A DNA stretch of 64,000 bases from Martinezella rhizogenes (GCF_007002745.1 NZ_SGNY01000001.1:372001-436000); one strand, 5' to 3'. Counted from the first letter of the stretch, positions 42,524 to 52,856 are shown. Notes: generated by a model not told the origin, from the letters alone. Numbers and translations are program-made.

Positions 42524-42912
42524 CGCCAGACGGAAACAATCGACCTTCTTGTACTGTCGTTCTTGTATTGTCGTTTCATTGCAGCGGGATTGCGTAAATC
42601 GCTCAAGGCGTGGCCTCGTATTCCGCTCTCGTGTTCTGCATTGAATCTACGGAGATTGAGATTAACGAAACCTTAACCGCCCCCCGCGCAATCCCATCAA
42701 CTTTTATTCACCGGCCCGCGAGCGGCCTGCAATTTCACCGCCGCGATTTTTTAACTGTGGTGTGACGTTTCCGGACTGTCACACTTCCGACAATTTCGGA
42801 CAAAATAGGCTGCCTTTGCGCTTGTCGGCGCCAAGGGCTGGCACTAATGTGTGCCGGTTTTAACCATCGAATGCGGCCGAAGCATGAACCGGCTCGGCGC
42901 CAGGAGCTTTGC
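42524..42912. other. Divergent intergenic region slt / dapA
   Basis: About 389 bp. Immediately before the transglycosylase a 14-bp unit is repeated twice (42546-42573). Further on the sequence contains the dapA promoter and its CAGGAG ribosome-binding site. No gene seen. Confidence 0.5.
42546..42573. repeat. Tandem 14-bp direct repeat
   Basis: TTCTTGTACTGTCG followed directly by TTCTTGTATTGTCG (13 of 14 identical), about 25 bp upstream of the transglycosylase start. Could be a pair of regulator half-sites or a slippage product. Confidence 0.7.
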
Positions 42913-43797
42913 ATGTTCAAGGGATCAATTCCCGCCCTCATTACTCCGTTCACGGACAATGGTGCCGTGGACGAACAGGCCTTTGCCGCCCATGTGGAAT
43001 GGCAGATCGCCGAAGGCAGCAAGGGCCTTGTGCCCGTGGGTACGACGGGGGAATCCCCGACGCTTTCCCACGACGAGCACAAACGGGTCGTTGAACTCTG
43101 CATCGAGGTTGCGGCGAAACGGGTTCCGGTCATTGCGGGCGCAGGCTCCAACAATACCGATGAAGCAATAGAGCTTGCGCTGCACGCGCAGGAAGCCGGC
43201 GCGGATGCGCTGCTGGTGGTGACGCCCTATTACAACAAGCCGACGCAGAAGGGCCTGTTTGCCCATTTCTCGGCTGTTGCCGAAGCGGTGAAACTGCCGA
43301 TCGTCATCTACAATATCCCGCCGCGCTCGGTGGTGGACATGTCGCCGGAAACCATGGGTGCGCTAGTCAAGGCGCATAAGAACATCGTCGGCGTCAAGGA
43401 TGCAACGGGCAAGCTCGACCGCGTTTCCGAACAGCGCATTTCCTGCGGCAAGGATTTCATCCAGCTCTCGGGCGAAGATGGCACGGCACTTGGTTTCAAC
43501 GCCCATGGCGGCGTCGGCTGCATTTCGGTTACGGCCAATGTGGCGCCGCGCCTCTGTTCGGAATTCCAGGCGGCGATGCTGGCAGGTGACTATGCCAAGG
43601 CTCTGGAGTATCAGGATCGCCTGATGCCGCTGCACAAGGCGATCTTCATGGAGCCCGGTGTCTGCGGCACGAAATATGCGCTGTCGAAGACACGGGGCGG
43701 CAACCGCCGGGTCCGTTCCCCCTTGATGAGCACGCTGGAGCCGGCGACCGAAGCAGCCATCGATGCGGCGCTGAAACATGCCGGCCTGATGAACTAA
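42913..43797 (+). CDS. dapA: 4-Hydroxy-tetrahydrodipicolinate synthase
   Basis: Condenses aspartate semialdehyde with pyruvate, the first committed step of lysine and diaminopimelate synthesis. The 294-residue TIM barrel has Thr44-Thr45 in GTTGES, Tyr133 in IYNIPPRS and the Schiff-base Lys162 in [14 protein letters not shown] stands 6 nt before the ATG. smpB follows in the same direction after a terminator, an arrangement common in alphaproteobacteria. Confidence 0.97.
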   Translation: MFKGSIPALITPFTDNGAVDEQAFAAHVEWQIAEGSKGLVPVGTTGESPTLSHDEHKRVVELCIEVAAKRVPVIAGAGSNNTDEAIELALHAQEAGADALLVVTPYYNKPTQKGLFAHFSAVAEAVKLPIVIYNIPPRSVVDMSPETMGALVKAHKNIVGVKDATGKLDRVSEQRISCGKDFIQLSGEDGTALGFNAHGGVGCISVTANVAPRLCSEFQAAMLAGDYAKALEYQDRLMPLHKAIFMEPGVCGTKYALSKTRGGNRRVRSPLMSTLEPATEAAIDAALKHAGLMN

Positions 43798-43816
43798 GAG
43801 ACGCCTGAAAGCCTTA

Positions 43817-43875
43817 AAGGCGCGCAATGGGCCCGCTTCGCGACAGAAGCGGTTCCGCGCGCCTTTTCTTTTTGC
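43817..43875 (+). terminator. Terminator after dapA
   Basis: GGCGCGC and GCGCGCC form the base of a larger stem, followed by TTTTCTTTTT. An inner stem CCGCTTC/GAAGCGG completes the structure. Confidence 0.85.
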
Positions 43876-43892
43876 GACGACGATACTAAATA

Positions 43893-43940
43893 GAGCATGT
43901 CTCCCAAAAGTGGGCACCGGTTTTGGGACAAAGACGTGCG
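43893..43940. repeat. Dispersed palindromic element (GAGCATGTC...)
   Basis: GAGCATGTC-CCAAAAGTG-GG-CCGGTTTTGGGACAAAGACGTGC: the layout of the 47-bp element seen at 25939 and 26538, ending in a mirrored arm. Confidence 0.65.
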
Positions 43941-44020
43941 GAAAAGCAGGAACCATATCTCGAAAACCGCTCCGGCCGGCAGGCTGCGGCGCAATAAGAA
44001 AAACAAGGGATTGAAATATC

Positions 44021-44503
44021 ATGGCCCCCAAAGGCAGCCAGCGCGTGGTGAACAAGATCGTTGCGGAAAACCGCAAGGCTCGTTTCAACTACGAAATCAT
44101 CGACACCTATGAGGCAGGCCTCGTGCTGACCGGCACCGAGGTCAAGTCGCTGCGCGAGGGCAAGGCGAATATTGCCGAATCCTATGCCTCGGATGAGGGC
44201 GATGAAATCTGGCTGATCAATTCCCACCTGCCGGAATATCTGCAGGCCAACCGGTTCAACCACGAGCCGCGCCGCCGCCGCAAGCTGCTTTTGAGCAAAC
44301 GCGAAATCAGCCGCCTGCGGGCCGGTATCAACCGCGATGGCATGACGCTGGTGCCGCTGAAGGTCTATTTCAACGAAAAGGGCCGCGCGAAGCTGGAACT
44401 GGCGCTCGCCAAGGGCAAGAAGCTGCACGACAAGCGCGAGACCGAGAAGGAACGCGACTGGAACCGGCAGAAGTCCCGGCTGCTGAAGGGCAACAACGCC
44501 TGA
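44021..44503 (+). CDS. smpB: SsrA-binding protein SmpB
   Basis: Binds tmRNA and brings it to stalled ribosomes for trans-translation. The 160-residue length, the OB-fold core with [23 protein letters not shown] (residues ~25-47) and the basic C-terminal tail ending ...KGNNA are diagnostic. The tail residues [20 protein letters not shown] read into the mRNA channel. The gene for tmRNA is not in this window. The start follows a region with GGGATTGAAATATC before the ATG. Confidence 0.97.
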   Translation: MAPKGSQRVVNKIVAENRKARFNYEIIDTYEAGLVLTGTEVKSLREGKANIAESYASDEGDEIWLINSHLPEYLQANRFNHEPRRRRKLLLSKREISRLRAGINRDGMTLVPLKVYFNEKGRAKLELALAKGKKLHDKRETEKERDWNRQKSRLLKGNNA

Positions 44504-44556
44504 GCGGCAGGAAATTTCGCGGCCTGGAGGATAGCGGCCTTTCGCCACTTGTTCTT

Positions 44557-44671
44557 CCGTCATGCCGGACTTGATCCGGCATCCAGCCACAGCGCGTCTG
44601 CGTTGTGGAGCGAGCCCTTTCAGCCCAAGGACTTGGGCTGGCTGGATCCCGGCTCAAGGCCGGGATGACGG
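44557..44671. repeat. RIME-like inverted-repeat element, copy 3
   Basis: CCGTCATGCCGGACTTGATC and CGGCTCAAGGCCGGGATGACGG bound it; the inner stem CAGCCCAAGG/CTTGGGCTG is intact. It occupies the gap between smpB and the convergent chemoreceptor. Confidence 0.93.
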
Positions 44672-44694
44672 GGTGAATGTAGTCTTGTCGTAGT

Positions 44695-46194
44695 TCAAGC
44701 AGCCCGATATGTCCGCTCCACATGGTTCCTCGAAGCCGAGACGCTGAACCGGCTGACAAGCGCTGCGAGGTTGGCGCTGACATCGCTCAGATTATGCGTG
44801 GCCGCATTGGTTTCTTCCACCATGGCCGCATTCTTCTGGGTCAGATTGTCCATGCTGTTGATCGCGGCGCTGATTTCCTGGATGCCGACGGACTGTTCCT
44901 GCGCCGCCTTGGTCAGCGAGGCGATATGTTCCTGAATGTGATCCACCTTGTTGCCGATCGTATTCAGTGATTCACCCGTCTTGTTGACCAGTGAGACACC
45001 CTGCATCACATCGTCGGAAGATTTGGCGATCAGCGTCTTGATTTCCTTGGCGGCGGTGGCCGAACGCTGGGCCAGTTCGCGCACCTCCTGGGCGACGACG
45101 GCAAAACCCTTGCCGGCCTCACCGGCGCGGGCGGCCTCTACGCCGGCATTCAGCGCCAGAAGATTGGTCTGGAACGAGATCTCGTCGATGACGGAAATGA
45201 TCTGGGTGATCTTCTGCGACGATTCCTCGATGGCGCCCATCGCCTTGACGGCTTCCGTCACCACATCGCGGGAGCGCGCTGCCTCAACGGCCGAGCTTTC
45301 GACGATGGCCTTGGCCTCTTCCGAGCGCTGCGCTGAGAGTTTGGAAATGGTGGTGATTTCCTCGACGGCTGCGGCGGTTTCCTCAAGGGCGGCGGCCTGC
45401 TGTTCGGTTCTGCGGGCCATGTCGTCGGTCGCAGAGGTCAGCTCGCGGGTGTTGCCGGAAATCTTGTTGGCCTCTTCGACGATCTGCCCAAAGGCGCCGG
45501 AGAGATTGCCGACCGCGGCGTTGAAATTGGCGATCAGCCCTTCAAACTGCGGTGCGGTCTTTTCCGTGATGCTGGAGGTGAGGTCGCCATTGGCCAGCTT
45601 GTTCAGCGCATTGTTGAGCAGTTCGAGAACGTGCTCCTGTTCCTTCTTCATCTGCGCCTGTTCAGCCTCCACCTTCAGCCGCTCGGCGGCCAGCACGTCG
45701 AGATAGACGGAGATCGAATAGTCCATGTCGAGAAGGGCGGCCTTGATGGTTGCAGACAGCCCGTCCTTCAGCTTCCTGGCCTTCTTCTCCATGAAGAGGC
45801 CCTTCAGTTCGGATTCGATGACCGCCTTTACGATGCCATCAAGCATCAGCGCATAACCGCCAATATACCAGCGCGGCTCCAGCCCCAGCCTTGCATGGGT
45901 GCGGCCGATCGCGGTGACGGCGTCGGTGTAATCGTCGTTGAACGTGCCGGAGGCGATCCGCGCCCAGTGTTTCAGCTGCATGCTCTTGGCATGGTGGATA
46001 TGCGCATCGTTGGCGAAGAACTTTGCCGTTTCCGGCACCGCGCGAACCTTGGCATAAAAACGGTCGAGCGAAGCATCGAGCGAGCCGGTGATGACACCTT
46101 TCATCTCGGAGAGATTTTGCCGCTGTTCGTGGCCAAGTCCCAGAAAATTCAGTCTTTCATCGAGCTGTCGGTCGGTTTTTGCTTGGCCATGCAT
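44695..46194 (-). CDS. Globin-coupled methyl-accepting chemotaxis protein (HemAT-like)
   Basis: A 499-residue soluble chemoreceptor. Residues ~10-165 resemble a protoglobin heme domain ([15 protein letters not shown]..., [38 protein letters not shown]), in which His108 in [13 protein letters not shown] is a good proximal-ligand candidate. A coiled coil (~170-230) leads to the MCP signalling domain with [27 protein letters not shown]. It has no transmembrane segment, so it senses cytoplasmic O2 or another gas and signals to CheA. AGGA precedes the chosen ATG. Confidence 0.93.
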   Translation of the reverse strand: MHGQAKTDRQLDERLNFLGLGHEQRQNLSEMKGVITGSLDASLDRFYAKVRAVPETAKFFANDAHIHHAKSMQLKHWARIASGTFNDDYTDAVTAIGRTHARLGLEPRWYIGGYALMLDGIVKAVIESELKGLFMEKKARKLKDGLSATIKAALLDMDYSISVYLDVLAAERLKVEAEQAQMKKEQEHVLELLNNALNKLANGDLTSSITEKTAPQFEGLIANFNAAVGNLSGAFGQIVEEANKISGNTRELTSATDDMARRTEQQAAALEETAAAVEEITTISKLSAQRSEEAKAIVESSAVEAARSRDVVTEAVKAMGAIEESSQKITQIISVIDEISFQTNLLALNAGVEAARAGEAGKGFAVVAQEVRELAQRSATAAKEIKTLIAKSSDDVMQGVSLVNKTGESLNTIGNKVDHIQEHIASLTKAAQEQSVGIQEISAAINSMDNLTQKNAAMVEETNAATHNLSDVSANLAALVSRFSVSASRNHVERTYRAA

Positions 46195-46246
46195 GTCTAA
46201 ACATCCTGATTTGGCACCCAAATCATATCGTTGGTGCCCTTACGTC

Positions 46247-46264
46247 TTTTAGACACGTCTAAAA
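46247..46264. promoter_or_regulatory. Palindrome TTTTAGAC-AC-GTCTAAAA before the chemoreceptor
   Basis: Perfect 8-bp arms with a 2-nt centre, 53 bp before the chemoreceptor start. A second, looser dyad GGCACC/GGTGCC lies at 46213-46238. Probably an operator; the regulator is unknown. Confidence 0.5.
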
Positions 46265-46351
46265 TTAACCAAGTTATAATTTCGACTTACCGAATTTGAT
46301 GTTTGTTAATTCTAAAAAGAATTTTTACCTCGCCGGTGGAGCGCAAACAGA

Positions 46352-46382
46352 AACGCGCCCGTCTTTTCAGGACGGACGCGTT
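46352..46382 (-). terminator. Terminator after the NYN gene
   Basis: AACGCGCCCGTC and GACGGACGCGTT form a 12-bp stem with one mismatch. The minus-strand tail is moderately T-rich. Confidence 0.75.
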
Positions 46383-46410
46383 GATGGTTTTGTCGCAGCA
46401 AAAACCGGGA

Positions 46411-46980
46411 TCAGATCGTCTCGGGGCTCTCGACATGCCGGGCAGGGCGCTCGTTCGGGTCGCGCCCGATCTCTGCCTTCAGCGTCATCAGATCGATGAA
46501 GTGATCGGCCTGCCGGCGCAGATCGTCTGCAATCATTGCGGGCTGTGTCGCCATGGTGGAAACCACGGACACCTTGCGGCCCTTGCGCTGCAGCGCGTCC
46601 ACCAGCGTGGTGAAATCGCCGTCGCCGGAGAACAGGACGAGATGGTCAACCGTTTCGGACTGTTCCATGGCATCGACCGCGAGTTCGATATCCATGTTGC
46701 CCTTGATCTTGCGGCGGCCGAGCGCGTCGGTGAATTCCTTCGCCGGCTTCGTCACGACCTTGTAGCCGTTATAGTCCAGCCAGTCGATCAGCGGACGGAT
46801 CGAGGAATATTCCTGATCCTCGATCAATGCGGTGTAATAATAGGCGCGCAGCAGGTATCCACGCTTCTGAAACGCCTTAAGGAGCTTGCGGTAGTCGATA
46901 TCGAATCCCAGGCTTTTCGATGCTGCATAAAGATTGGCTCCGTCTATGAAGAGCGCAATTTTCTCCCGTGGATCGAACAT
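46411..46980 (-). CDS. NYN-domain (LabA/DUF88) protein
   Basis: A 189-residue protein of the LabA/YacP-related NYN family, which has a PIN-like nuclease fold. The acidic residues expected at the active site are visible: FIDGANLYA (residues 11-19, Asp13), GNMDIELAVDAM (~94-105) and SGDGDFTTLV (~118-127). NYN proteins cleave RNA in some systems; the target here is unknown. Start at the Met before DPREKIALF. Transcribed alone between the chemoreceptor and rpoZ regions. Confidence 0.9.
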   Translation of the reverse strand: MFDPREKIALFIDGANLYAASKSLGFDIDYRKLLKAFQKRGYLLRAYYYTALIEDQEYSSIRPLIDWLDYNGYKVVTKPAKEFTDALGRRKIKGNMDIELAVDAMEQSETVDHLVLFSGDGDFTTLVDALQRKGRKVSVVSTMATQPAMIADDLRRQADHFIDLMTLKAEIGRDPNERPARHVESPETI

Positions 46981-47372
46981 TCCATCCCATTCCTTTTTTT
47001 GGAAAGGCCATTATCTGGCTTTTATATCCGGTCGATAACGCAAAAAGACATGTGGTATCAACGAGCTTTGCGCACCGCCGTTGCGTTTTAAGTAAGCTAC
47101 CTTCCCCCGTATTCCAAGACAATTCTTCTAGACATTTTGTTCATCAGACGCCAAACATCGGCAATAAGGTGCCAAAAGACGCCAAAGACAGGAAAAACTT
47201 GAATTCCGCGGCCAATGGCTGTATCGGAAGCTGGAAAGCTTCGTCGCGCGAAATCCTGAATGTTTTTCGCAGGGCACGAAGCGCAGATTCAATAGGTTAG
47301 AGCATCCCTTGTGCATCCCGAAGAAAGCACGGCGCTCTGATCCACGACATTACGACACGCAAAGGACAGGCA
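46981..47372. other. Divergent intergenic region NYN / rpoZ
   Basis: About 392 bp with the rpoZ promoter and leader. No gene, RNA or clear operator could be supported. Confidence 0.45.
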
Positions 47373-47765
47373 ATGGCCCGCGTCACAGTTGAAGATTGCA
47401 TTGATAAAGTAGACAACCGTTTCGAACTGGTGCTTCTCGCCAGCCACCGTGCGCGCCAGATTTCCCAAGGCTCTTCCATCACGGTTGACCGCGACAACGA
47501 CAAGAACCCGGTTGTGGCGCTGCGCGAAATCGCTGACGAGACGCTGTCGCCTGACGACCTGAAGGAAGACCTCATCCATTCGCTGCAGAAGCATGTGGAA
47601 GTGGACGAGCCCGAGCCCGATCCGGTCACGCTTGCCGCCTCCACTGGCGCCGATGGCGAAGACGACGACCAGCCGGAAACCGTTACTTTCGACCAGATGT
47701 CGGAAGAAGAACTGCTGGCCGGTATCGAAGGCCTTGTGCCGCCGGAAAAAAATGACGACTATTGA
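47373..47765 (+). CDS. rpoZ: RNA polymerase omega subunit
   Basis: A small RNA-polymerase subunit that helps beta-prime fold and forms part of a (p)ppGpp site. Its 130 residues are longer than the E. coli protein, as usual in rhizobia, because of an acidic C-terminal tail (~85-130). The conserved core [25 protein letters not shown] (residues 6-30) is present. It is followed by rsh after 130 bp, the classic rpoZ-spoT/rsh arrangement. Confidence 0.97.
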   Translation: MARVTVEDCIDKVDNRFELVLLASHRARQISQGSSITVDRDNDKNPVVALREIADETLSPDDLKEDLIHSLQKHVEVDEPEPDPVTLAASTGADGEDDDQPETVTFDQMSEEELLAGIEGLVPPEKNDDY

Positions 47766-47897
47766 TCTAAGTTTATGACGCCATTGGCAGGCGGTAGTTA
47801 CCGTCTGTCAATATTTCCCGTCATAATCTGATCCCTATTGATGCAGCATTGTGCGCCGACCCCAAGGTTGGCGCGCTTTCTTTTTGTGGAATATCGC

Positions 47898-50132
47898 ATG
47901 ATGCGGCAATACGAACTCGTCGAGCGGGTTCAAAAATATAAACCGGATGCGAATGAGGCCCTGCTGAACAAGGCCTATGTTTATGCCATGCAGAAACATG
48001 GCCAGCAGAAGCGGGCCAATGGCGACCCCTATATCTCGCATCCGCTGGAAGTTGCCGCCATCCTCACCGAAATGCATCTCGACGAATCGACCATCGCGGT
48101 GGCGTTGCTGCACGATACGATCGAGGACACCACCGCCACCCGCGCTGAAATCGATGAACTCTTCGGTGAAGATATCGGCCGGCTGGTGGAAGGGCTGACC
48201 AAGCTCAAGAAACTCGATCTCGTCACCCGCAAGGCCAAGCAGGCCGAAAATCTGCGCAAGTTGCTGCTTGCCATTTCCGATGACGTGCGTGTTCTCCTGG
48301 TCAAGCTCGCCGACCGGCTGCACAATATGCGCACCATGGAATATATGCCGGCCGACAAGCGCAGCCGCATTTCCGAGGAGACGATGGAAATCTATGCGCC
48401 GCTCGCCGGCCGCATGGGCATGCAGGATATGCGCGACGAGCTGGAGGACCTGTCCTTCCGCTATCTCAACCCGGAAGCCTATGGAACGGTGACGAACCGC
48501 CTGCAGGAACTGGAAACGCGCAATGAAGGGCTGATCAAAAAGATCGAGGACGAGCTGCGCGAACTTCTCGTGGCGAATGGTCTGGTCGGCGCCAATGTCA
48601 AAGGGCGGCAGAAGAAACCCTATTCGGTGTTCCGCAAGATGCAGTCGAAGTCGCTTTCCTTCGAGCAGCTTTCCGATGTCTACGGTTTCCGCATTCTGGT
48701 GGATGATATTCCGTCCTGCTACCGGGCGCTGGGTGTCGTGCATACCCGCTGGCGCGTCGTGCCGGGCCGCTTCAAGGATTATATCTCGACACCCAAGCAG
48801 AACGACTATCGTTCCATCCACACCACCATCGTCGGCCCGTCGCGCCAGCGTATCGAACTGCAGATCCGCACCAAGCGCATGCATGAGATCGCCGAATTCG
48901 GCATCGCCGCCCATGCGCTCTACAAGGATGGTGAAAACGGGGAGGGCGATCTGCTCTCGCCGGAATCGAATGCCTATTCCTGGCTGCGCCACACCATCGA
49001 ATCGCTGGCCGAAGGCGACAGCCCGGAAGAGTTCCTCGAGCATACCAAGCTCGAGCTGTTCCAGGATCAGGTGTTCTGCTTCACGCCCAAGGGCAAGCTG
49101 ATTGCGCTGCCGCGCGGCGCGACGCCCATCGATTTCGCTTATGCCGTTCACACCAATATCGGTGACACCACGGTTGGCGCCAAGATCAACGGGCGGATCA
49201 TGCCGCTCGTCACCCGGCTCAACAATGGCGACGAGGTGGAGATCATCCGCTCCGGCGTGCAGGTGCCGCCGGCCGCTTGGGAAGAGGTGGTGGTGACCGG
49301 CAAGGCCCGCTCGGCCATCCGCCGTGCCACCCGCATGGCCATCCGCAAACAATATTCCGGCCTCGGTTACCGTATTCTCGAACGCACCTTCGAGCGCGCC
49401 GGCAAGGCCTTCTCGCGGGAAGCCCTGAAGCCCGTGCTGCATCGTCTTGCGCAGAAGGATGTCGAAGACGCCATCGCCGCCGTCGGTCGCGGTGAGGTTT
49501 CCTCGCTGGATGTGCTGCGGGCGGTCTATCCAGATTATCAGGATGAGCGCGTCACGGTGAAGATGACCGGTGATGATGGCTGGTTCAACATGCGCAGCGC
49601 CTCCGGCATGGTCTTCAAGATCCCCGGCAAGTCGCGCTCGGTGCTTGAGGACGATGGCGCGGCCGAGATGCTGGATGGGCCGGACCCGCTGCCGATCCGC
49701 GGCCTTTCCGGCAATGTCGATGTGCATTTCGGTGCCGCCGGCGCCGTTCCGGGAGACCGCATCGTCGGTATCATGGAAAAAGGCAAGGGCATCACCATCT
49801 ATCCCATTCAGGCGCCGGCGCTGCAACGCTTCGATGATGAACCGGAGCGCTGGATCGACGTCCGCTGGGATCTCGATGAGGCCAACAAGTCGCGCTTCAT
49901 GGCGCGGGTGATGATCAATGCGCTGAACGAGCCGGGCACGCTCGCCTCGGTGGCACAATCGATCGCGACGCTCGATGTCAATATTCGCGGGCTGAACATG
50001 GTCCGCATCGGTACTGACTTCTCCGAACTGGCGCTGGATGTCGAAGTCTGGGATCTGCGGCAGCTGAACCAGCTTCTGTCGCAGCTGAAAGATCTCGACT
50101 GCGTATCAACAGTGGCGCGTGCCTTCGATTGA
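47898..50132 (+). CDS. rsh: Bifunctional (p)ppGpp synthetase/hydrolase
   Basis: Makes and degrades the stringent-response alarmone; alphaproteobacteria have a single long Rsh. 744 residues: HD hydrolase domain (~20-180, His48 and His72-Asp73 in LLHDTIEDT), synthetase domain (~240-350, KDYISTPKQNDYRSIHTT), TGS domain (~400-460, DQVFCFTPKGKLIALP), then a helical and zinc-finger-like region and the C-terminal ACT domain (~665-744). Both catalytic halves look intact. Start at 47898 with GGA 7 nt upstream; the next codon is also Met. Confidence 0.97.
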   Translation: MMRQYELVERVQKYKPDANEALLNKAYVYAMQKHGQQKRANGDPYISHPLEVAAILTEMHLDESTIAVALLHDTIEDTTATRAEIDELFGEDIGRLVEGLTKLKKLDLVTRKAKQAENLRKLLLAISDDVRVLLVKLADRLHNMRTMEYMPADKRSRISEETMEIYAPLAGRMGMQDMRDELEDLSFRYLNPEAYGTVTNRLQELETRNEGLIKKIEDELRELLVANGLVGANVKGRQKKPYSVFRKMQSKSLSFEQLSDVYGFRILVDDIPSCYRALGVVHTRWRVVPGRFKDYISTPKQNDYRSIHTTIVGPSRQRIELQIRTKRMHEIAEFGIAAHALYKDGENGEGDLLSPESNAYSWLRHTIESLAEGDSPEEFLEHTKLELFQDQVFCFTPKGKLIALPRGATPIDFAYAVHTNIGDTTVGAKINGRIMPLVTRLNNGDEVEIIRSGVQVPPAAWEEVVVTGKARSAIRRATRMAIRKQYSGLGYRILERTFERAGKAFSREALKPVLHRLAQKDVEDAIAAVGRGEVSSLDVLRAVYPDYQDERVTVKMTGDDGWFNMRSASGMVFKIPGKSRSVLEDDGAAEMLDGPDPLPIRGLSGNVDVHFGAAGAVPGDRIVGIMEKGKGITIYPIQAPALQRFDDEPERWIDVRWDLDEANKSRFMARVMINALNEPGTLASVAQSIATLDVNIRGLNMVRIGTDFSELALDVEVWDLRQLNQLLSQLKDLDCVSTVARAFD

Positions 50133-50158
50133 GGCATTTTTAGTCGCCATCGTAACTC

Positions 50159-50201
50159 AAAAGGCCGCTGTTATGCATTCATTGCATGGCAGCGGCCTTT
50201 T
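50159..50201. terminator. Bidirectional terminator after rsh
   Basis: AAAAGGCCGCTG and CAGCGGCCTTTT form a perfect 12-bp stem with A and T runs on either side. It lies 27 bp past the rsh stop. Confidence 0.95.
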
Positions 50202-50329
50202 CCTGTCTCTGGTCGCAGACAGGGTTTGAGACTATCTTCCTTTCAGAAATTGAAGACGGGAAACGCGGCGTGCCGGTGGAATTTACACCGATGAGAAACG
50301 CCACTCCCAAACCGAAAGGACCTAAAATC

Positions 50330-50476
50330 ATGTTTACTCCGCTTCGCAAGATCGCCCGTGCCGTTCGTGGCAAGACCACGCAGGAACGCGAATTTGAATA
50401 TCTCAGCGGCTCGGTGTCGAATGTCGACCTCGAGTTCCGTCAGCGCGAAATTGACCGCGGCATGTTCCGCCGGTAA
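50330..50476 (+). CDS. DUF3563 family small protein
   Basis: A 48-residue protein starting MFTPLRKIARAVRGK and ending REIDRGMFRR, matching the short DUF3563 family common in alpha- and betaproteobacteria. It is soluble and basic at the front; function unknown. AAAGGA stands about 9 nt before the ATG. It is placed after the rsh terminator with its own promoter likely in 50202-50329. Confidence 0.8.
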   Translation: MFTPLRKIARAVRGKTTQEREFEYLSGSVSNVDLEFRQREIDRGMFRR

Positions 50477-50919
50477 TGCGCTCAGCGCATGGCAGCCCTT
50501 CGCCATGCGTATGAGACTTGGAGGGTGTGCGGCCGTTGTTGGCACGCTCGTCCCTGCATCTTGCAAAACCATGTGAATGCGCGCTTCAAGCGGTTGTCCC
50601 AAACTGGTTGACCAATACGCCGCAAAAAATCCCGGTTCAGTCCCCTGTCGCAATAGACGACACTAAATTGGGACTGATATCGAAGGCTCGATATTCACTG
50701 TATTCGTGACATCCCGCGTCCGTCATGCCGGACTTGATCCGGCATCCAGCCAGCCCAAGTCCTTGGGTGGGAAAGAGTCTTCTCGCCGTGCAGACGCATG
50801 TCGGCTGGATTCCGGCTCAAGGCCGGAATGACGGAAGCGGAGAATACACCTGCAAAAGAAATCCCTGCGTCGTCTATGATGCTCTTGGCTGCGCCCGGGC
50901 GATGAAATAGACTGTCTCC
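50477..50919. other. Intergenic region with a RIME-like repeat
   Basis: About 443 bp. The RIME-like element at 50720-50834 is the only structure seen; the remainder has no gene. Confidence 0.55.
50720..50834. repeat. RIME-like inverted-repeat element, copy 4
   Basis: CCGTCATGCCGGACTTGATC on the left, CGGCTCAAGGCCGGAATGACGG on the right; inner stem CAGCCCAAG/CTTGGG slightly decayed. Confidence 0.93.
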
Positions 50920-51498
50920 ATGCCGTTTCGCCGCCGTGAACCCGTTGGTTTTTCAGAAAAGATTCGTGACCTCTTCTGGCCGCGCACGGGTTTTTCCCGT
51001 TCGCTGCGCTATATGAAGCTGCGTCTGCTCAGGCTTTCCGCCTCTCCACATTCGGTTGCTGCCGGTGTTGCCCTCGGTGTCGGCGTGGCCTGGACGCCGT
51101 TTCTCGGCGTTCATATGCTCATAGCCATGGCGCTCGGTTTCCTCACGCGCGTCAATCTGGTTGCGGCCGCGCTTGGCACCACATTCGCCAACCCGCTGAC
51201 ATTTCCCTTCATCTGGGCGTCCACCTGGGAGATCGGCCACTTCATCCTCGGCCGGCAGAAAATGGAAAGTGCCGAACACGTGGATTTCGTAGCACTGTTC
51301 AGTCATCTCGAATTCCGGCAGATATGGACGCCGGTGCTGGAACCCATGACCGTCGGCGCGCTGCTTCCAGCCGCAATCAGCGCGGTCATCGTCTATTTCG
51401 CGGTTTATAGCCTGATCAGCGGCTTCCAGCGGCGCAAGATGGAAAATCTTGCCCACCGTGCCGCAAACAGGAATGCTTCTCTGGAGATGTTGAAATGA
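50920..51498 (+). CDS. DUF2062 domain membrane protein
   Basis: A 192-residue inner-membrane protein. The DUF2062 core covers ~25-170 with two or three hydrophobic segments ([22 protein letters not shown]..., a middle helix and [14 protein letters not shown]). The role is unknown; it is regularly found in front of acpS in rhizobia, as here, where its stop overlaps the acpS start (ATGA), implying coupled translation and a link with envelope lipid synthesis. Confidence 0.9.
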   Translation: MPFRRREPVGFSEKIRDLFWPRTGFSRSLRYMKLRLLRLSASPHSVAAGVALGVGVAWTPFLGVHMLIAMALGFLTRVNLVAAALGTTFANPLTFPFIWASTWEIGHFILGRQKMESAEHVDFVALFSHLEFRQIWTPVLEPMTVGALLPAAISAVIVYFAVYSLISGFQRRKMENLAHRAANRNASLEMLK

Positions 51499-51899
51499 TC
51501 ATTGGATTGGGCAGCGACCTGATCGACATTCGCCGCGTTGAAAAGTCGATCGAGCGTTTCGGCGAACGTTTCACCCATCGCTGTTTCACCGATATAGAGC
51601 GCGCCAAATCCGACGGCCGCAAGAACCGCGCCGCCTCCTATGCCAAGCGTTTCGCCGCCAAGGAAGCCTGTTCCAAGGCGCTTGGAACCGGGCTTGCGAA
51701 TGGCGTCTTCTGGAAGGACATGGGCGTCGTCAATCTGCCGGGCGGCAAGCCGACCATGCTTCTGACCAATGGGGCAGGGGAAAGACTGGCGGCCATGCTG
51801 CCCGCCGGCCACCGCGCCAATATCCACCTGACGATCACGGATGATTTCCCTTATGCTCAGGCATTTGTGATTATCGAGGCGCTTCCCGTGAATGGCTGA
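51495..51899 (+). CDS. acpS: Holo-[acyl-carrier-protein] synthase
   Basis: Transfers phosphopantetheine from CoA to acyl-carrier protein, switching on fatty-acid synthesis. The 134-residue length and the Mg2+-binding Asp8 in GSDLIDIRR and Glu57 in [16 protein letters not shown] are typical. Overlaps the DUF2062 gene by 4 bp. lepB, rnc and era follow. Confidence 0.97.
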   Translation: MIIGLGSDLIDIRRVEKSIERFGERFTHRCFTDIERAKSDGRKNRAASYAKRFAAKEACSKALGTGLANGVFWKDMGVVNLPGGKPTMLLTNGAGERLAAMLPAGHRANIHLTITDDFPYAQAFVIIEALPVNG

Positions 51900-52109
51900 G
51901 ACCCGGTGCGGCCGCATTGGCGGCCTATTTGCACCCGTGTCATAGAAGCGCTTCCCTTCGGGCTGGAAAGGTTCTAGAGAAGTCGCAGAAATATGAAAGC
52001 GTTGCCGGCCGTGTGAAGACTGCTTCATGCGGCGCAGGCACGACAAAACAACGGCCCCGATGCCTTCGTCAAACCGAAGAAGCCGGGAAACAATCAGGCA
52101 GGTCTTTAA

Positions 52110-52856
52110 GTGTCCGAAAAAGCTGAGAAGAAGCAGAACGCCCTCTGGGAGAACGTCAAGGTCATCATTCAGGCGCTGCTGCTGGCCATGGTCATCCGCA
52201 CCGTTCTGTTTCAGCCCTTCACGATCCCATCGGGCTCGATGATGCCGACGCTTCTGGTTGGTGACTATCTTTTCGTCAACAAGTTCTCCTACGGCTATTC
52301 GAAATATTCGCTGCCCTTCTCGCCGAACCTGTTTTCGGGTCGTATTCTGGAATTCAGCAAGCCCAAGCGTGGCGATGTCGTGGTGTTCCGCCTGCCGCCA
52401 AATCCGGAAGTGGATTACATCAAGCGTCTCGTCGGCCTGCCGGGGGATCGCGTTCAGGTGACGAATGGCGTGCTGTTCATCAACGGCCAGCCGGTGCCGA
52501 AGCAGCCAGACGGCACCTTCACCTCGGATTACCGCGCCGATCCGGGCGCCAATGTCCCCGTCTTCCGCGAAACGCTGGATAACGGCGTCACCTATGACAC
52601 GCTTGACCAGTCGCCCGACTCGCGCGGCGACAACACCCGGGAATTCCTGGTGCCGGAAGGCCATTATTTCATGATGGGCGACAACAGAGACAATTCGCTC
52701 GACAGCCGCTTCGATGTCGGCTTCGTGCCGGAAGAAAACCTGATCGGCCGCGCCAGCGTCATCTTCTTCTCGCTGGGCAATGACACGCCGTTCAGCCGCA
52801 TTTGGGAATGGCCGGCCAACATGCGTTGGGATCGCCTCTTCAAGGTTGTGGAATGA
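52110..52856 (+). CDS. lepB: Signal peptidase I
   Basis: Cleaves signal peptides of exported proteins at the periplasmic face. The 248-residue protein has one N-terminal membrane anchor (~17-35). The catalytic Ser43 is in PSGSMMPTL and the Lys105 general base in YIKRLVGLPGD; GDNRDNSLDSRF is the later signature. A GTG start at 52110 is chosen, with AGG 9 nt before it. Its stop overlaps the rnc start by 4 bp, so the two are co-translated. Confidence 0.97.
   Translation: MSEKAEKKQNALWENVKVIIQALLLAMVIRTVLFQPFTIPSGSMMPTLLVGDYLFVNKFSYGYSKYSLPFSPNLFSGRILEFSKPKRGDVVVFRLPPNPEVDYIKRLVGLPGDRVQVTNGVLFINGQPVPKQPDGTFTSDYRADPGANVPVFRETLDNGVTYDTLDQSPDSRGDNTREFLVPEGHYFMMGDNRDNSLDSRFDVGFVPEENLIGRASVIFFSLGNDTPFSRIWEWPANMRWDRLFKVVE

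Noticed and set aside
47835..49958. 707-codon open frame antisense to rsh
   Set aside because: A shadow of the GC-rich rsh gene; the rsh reading has all catalytic motifs while the antisense reading has none.
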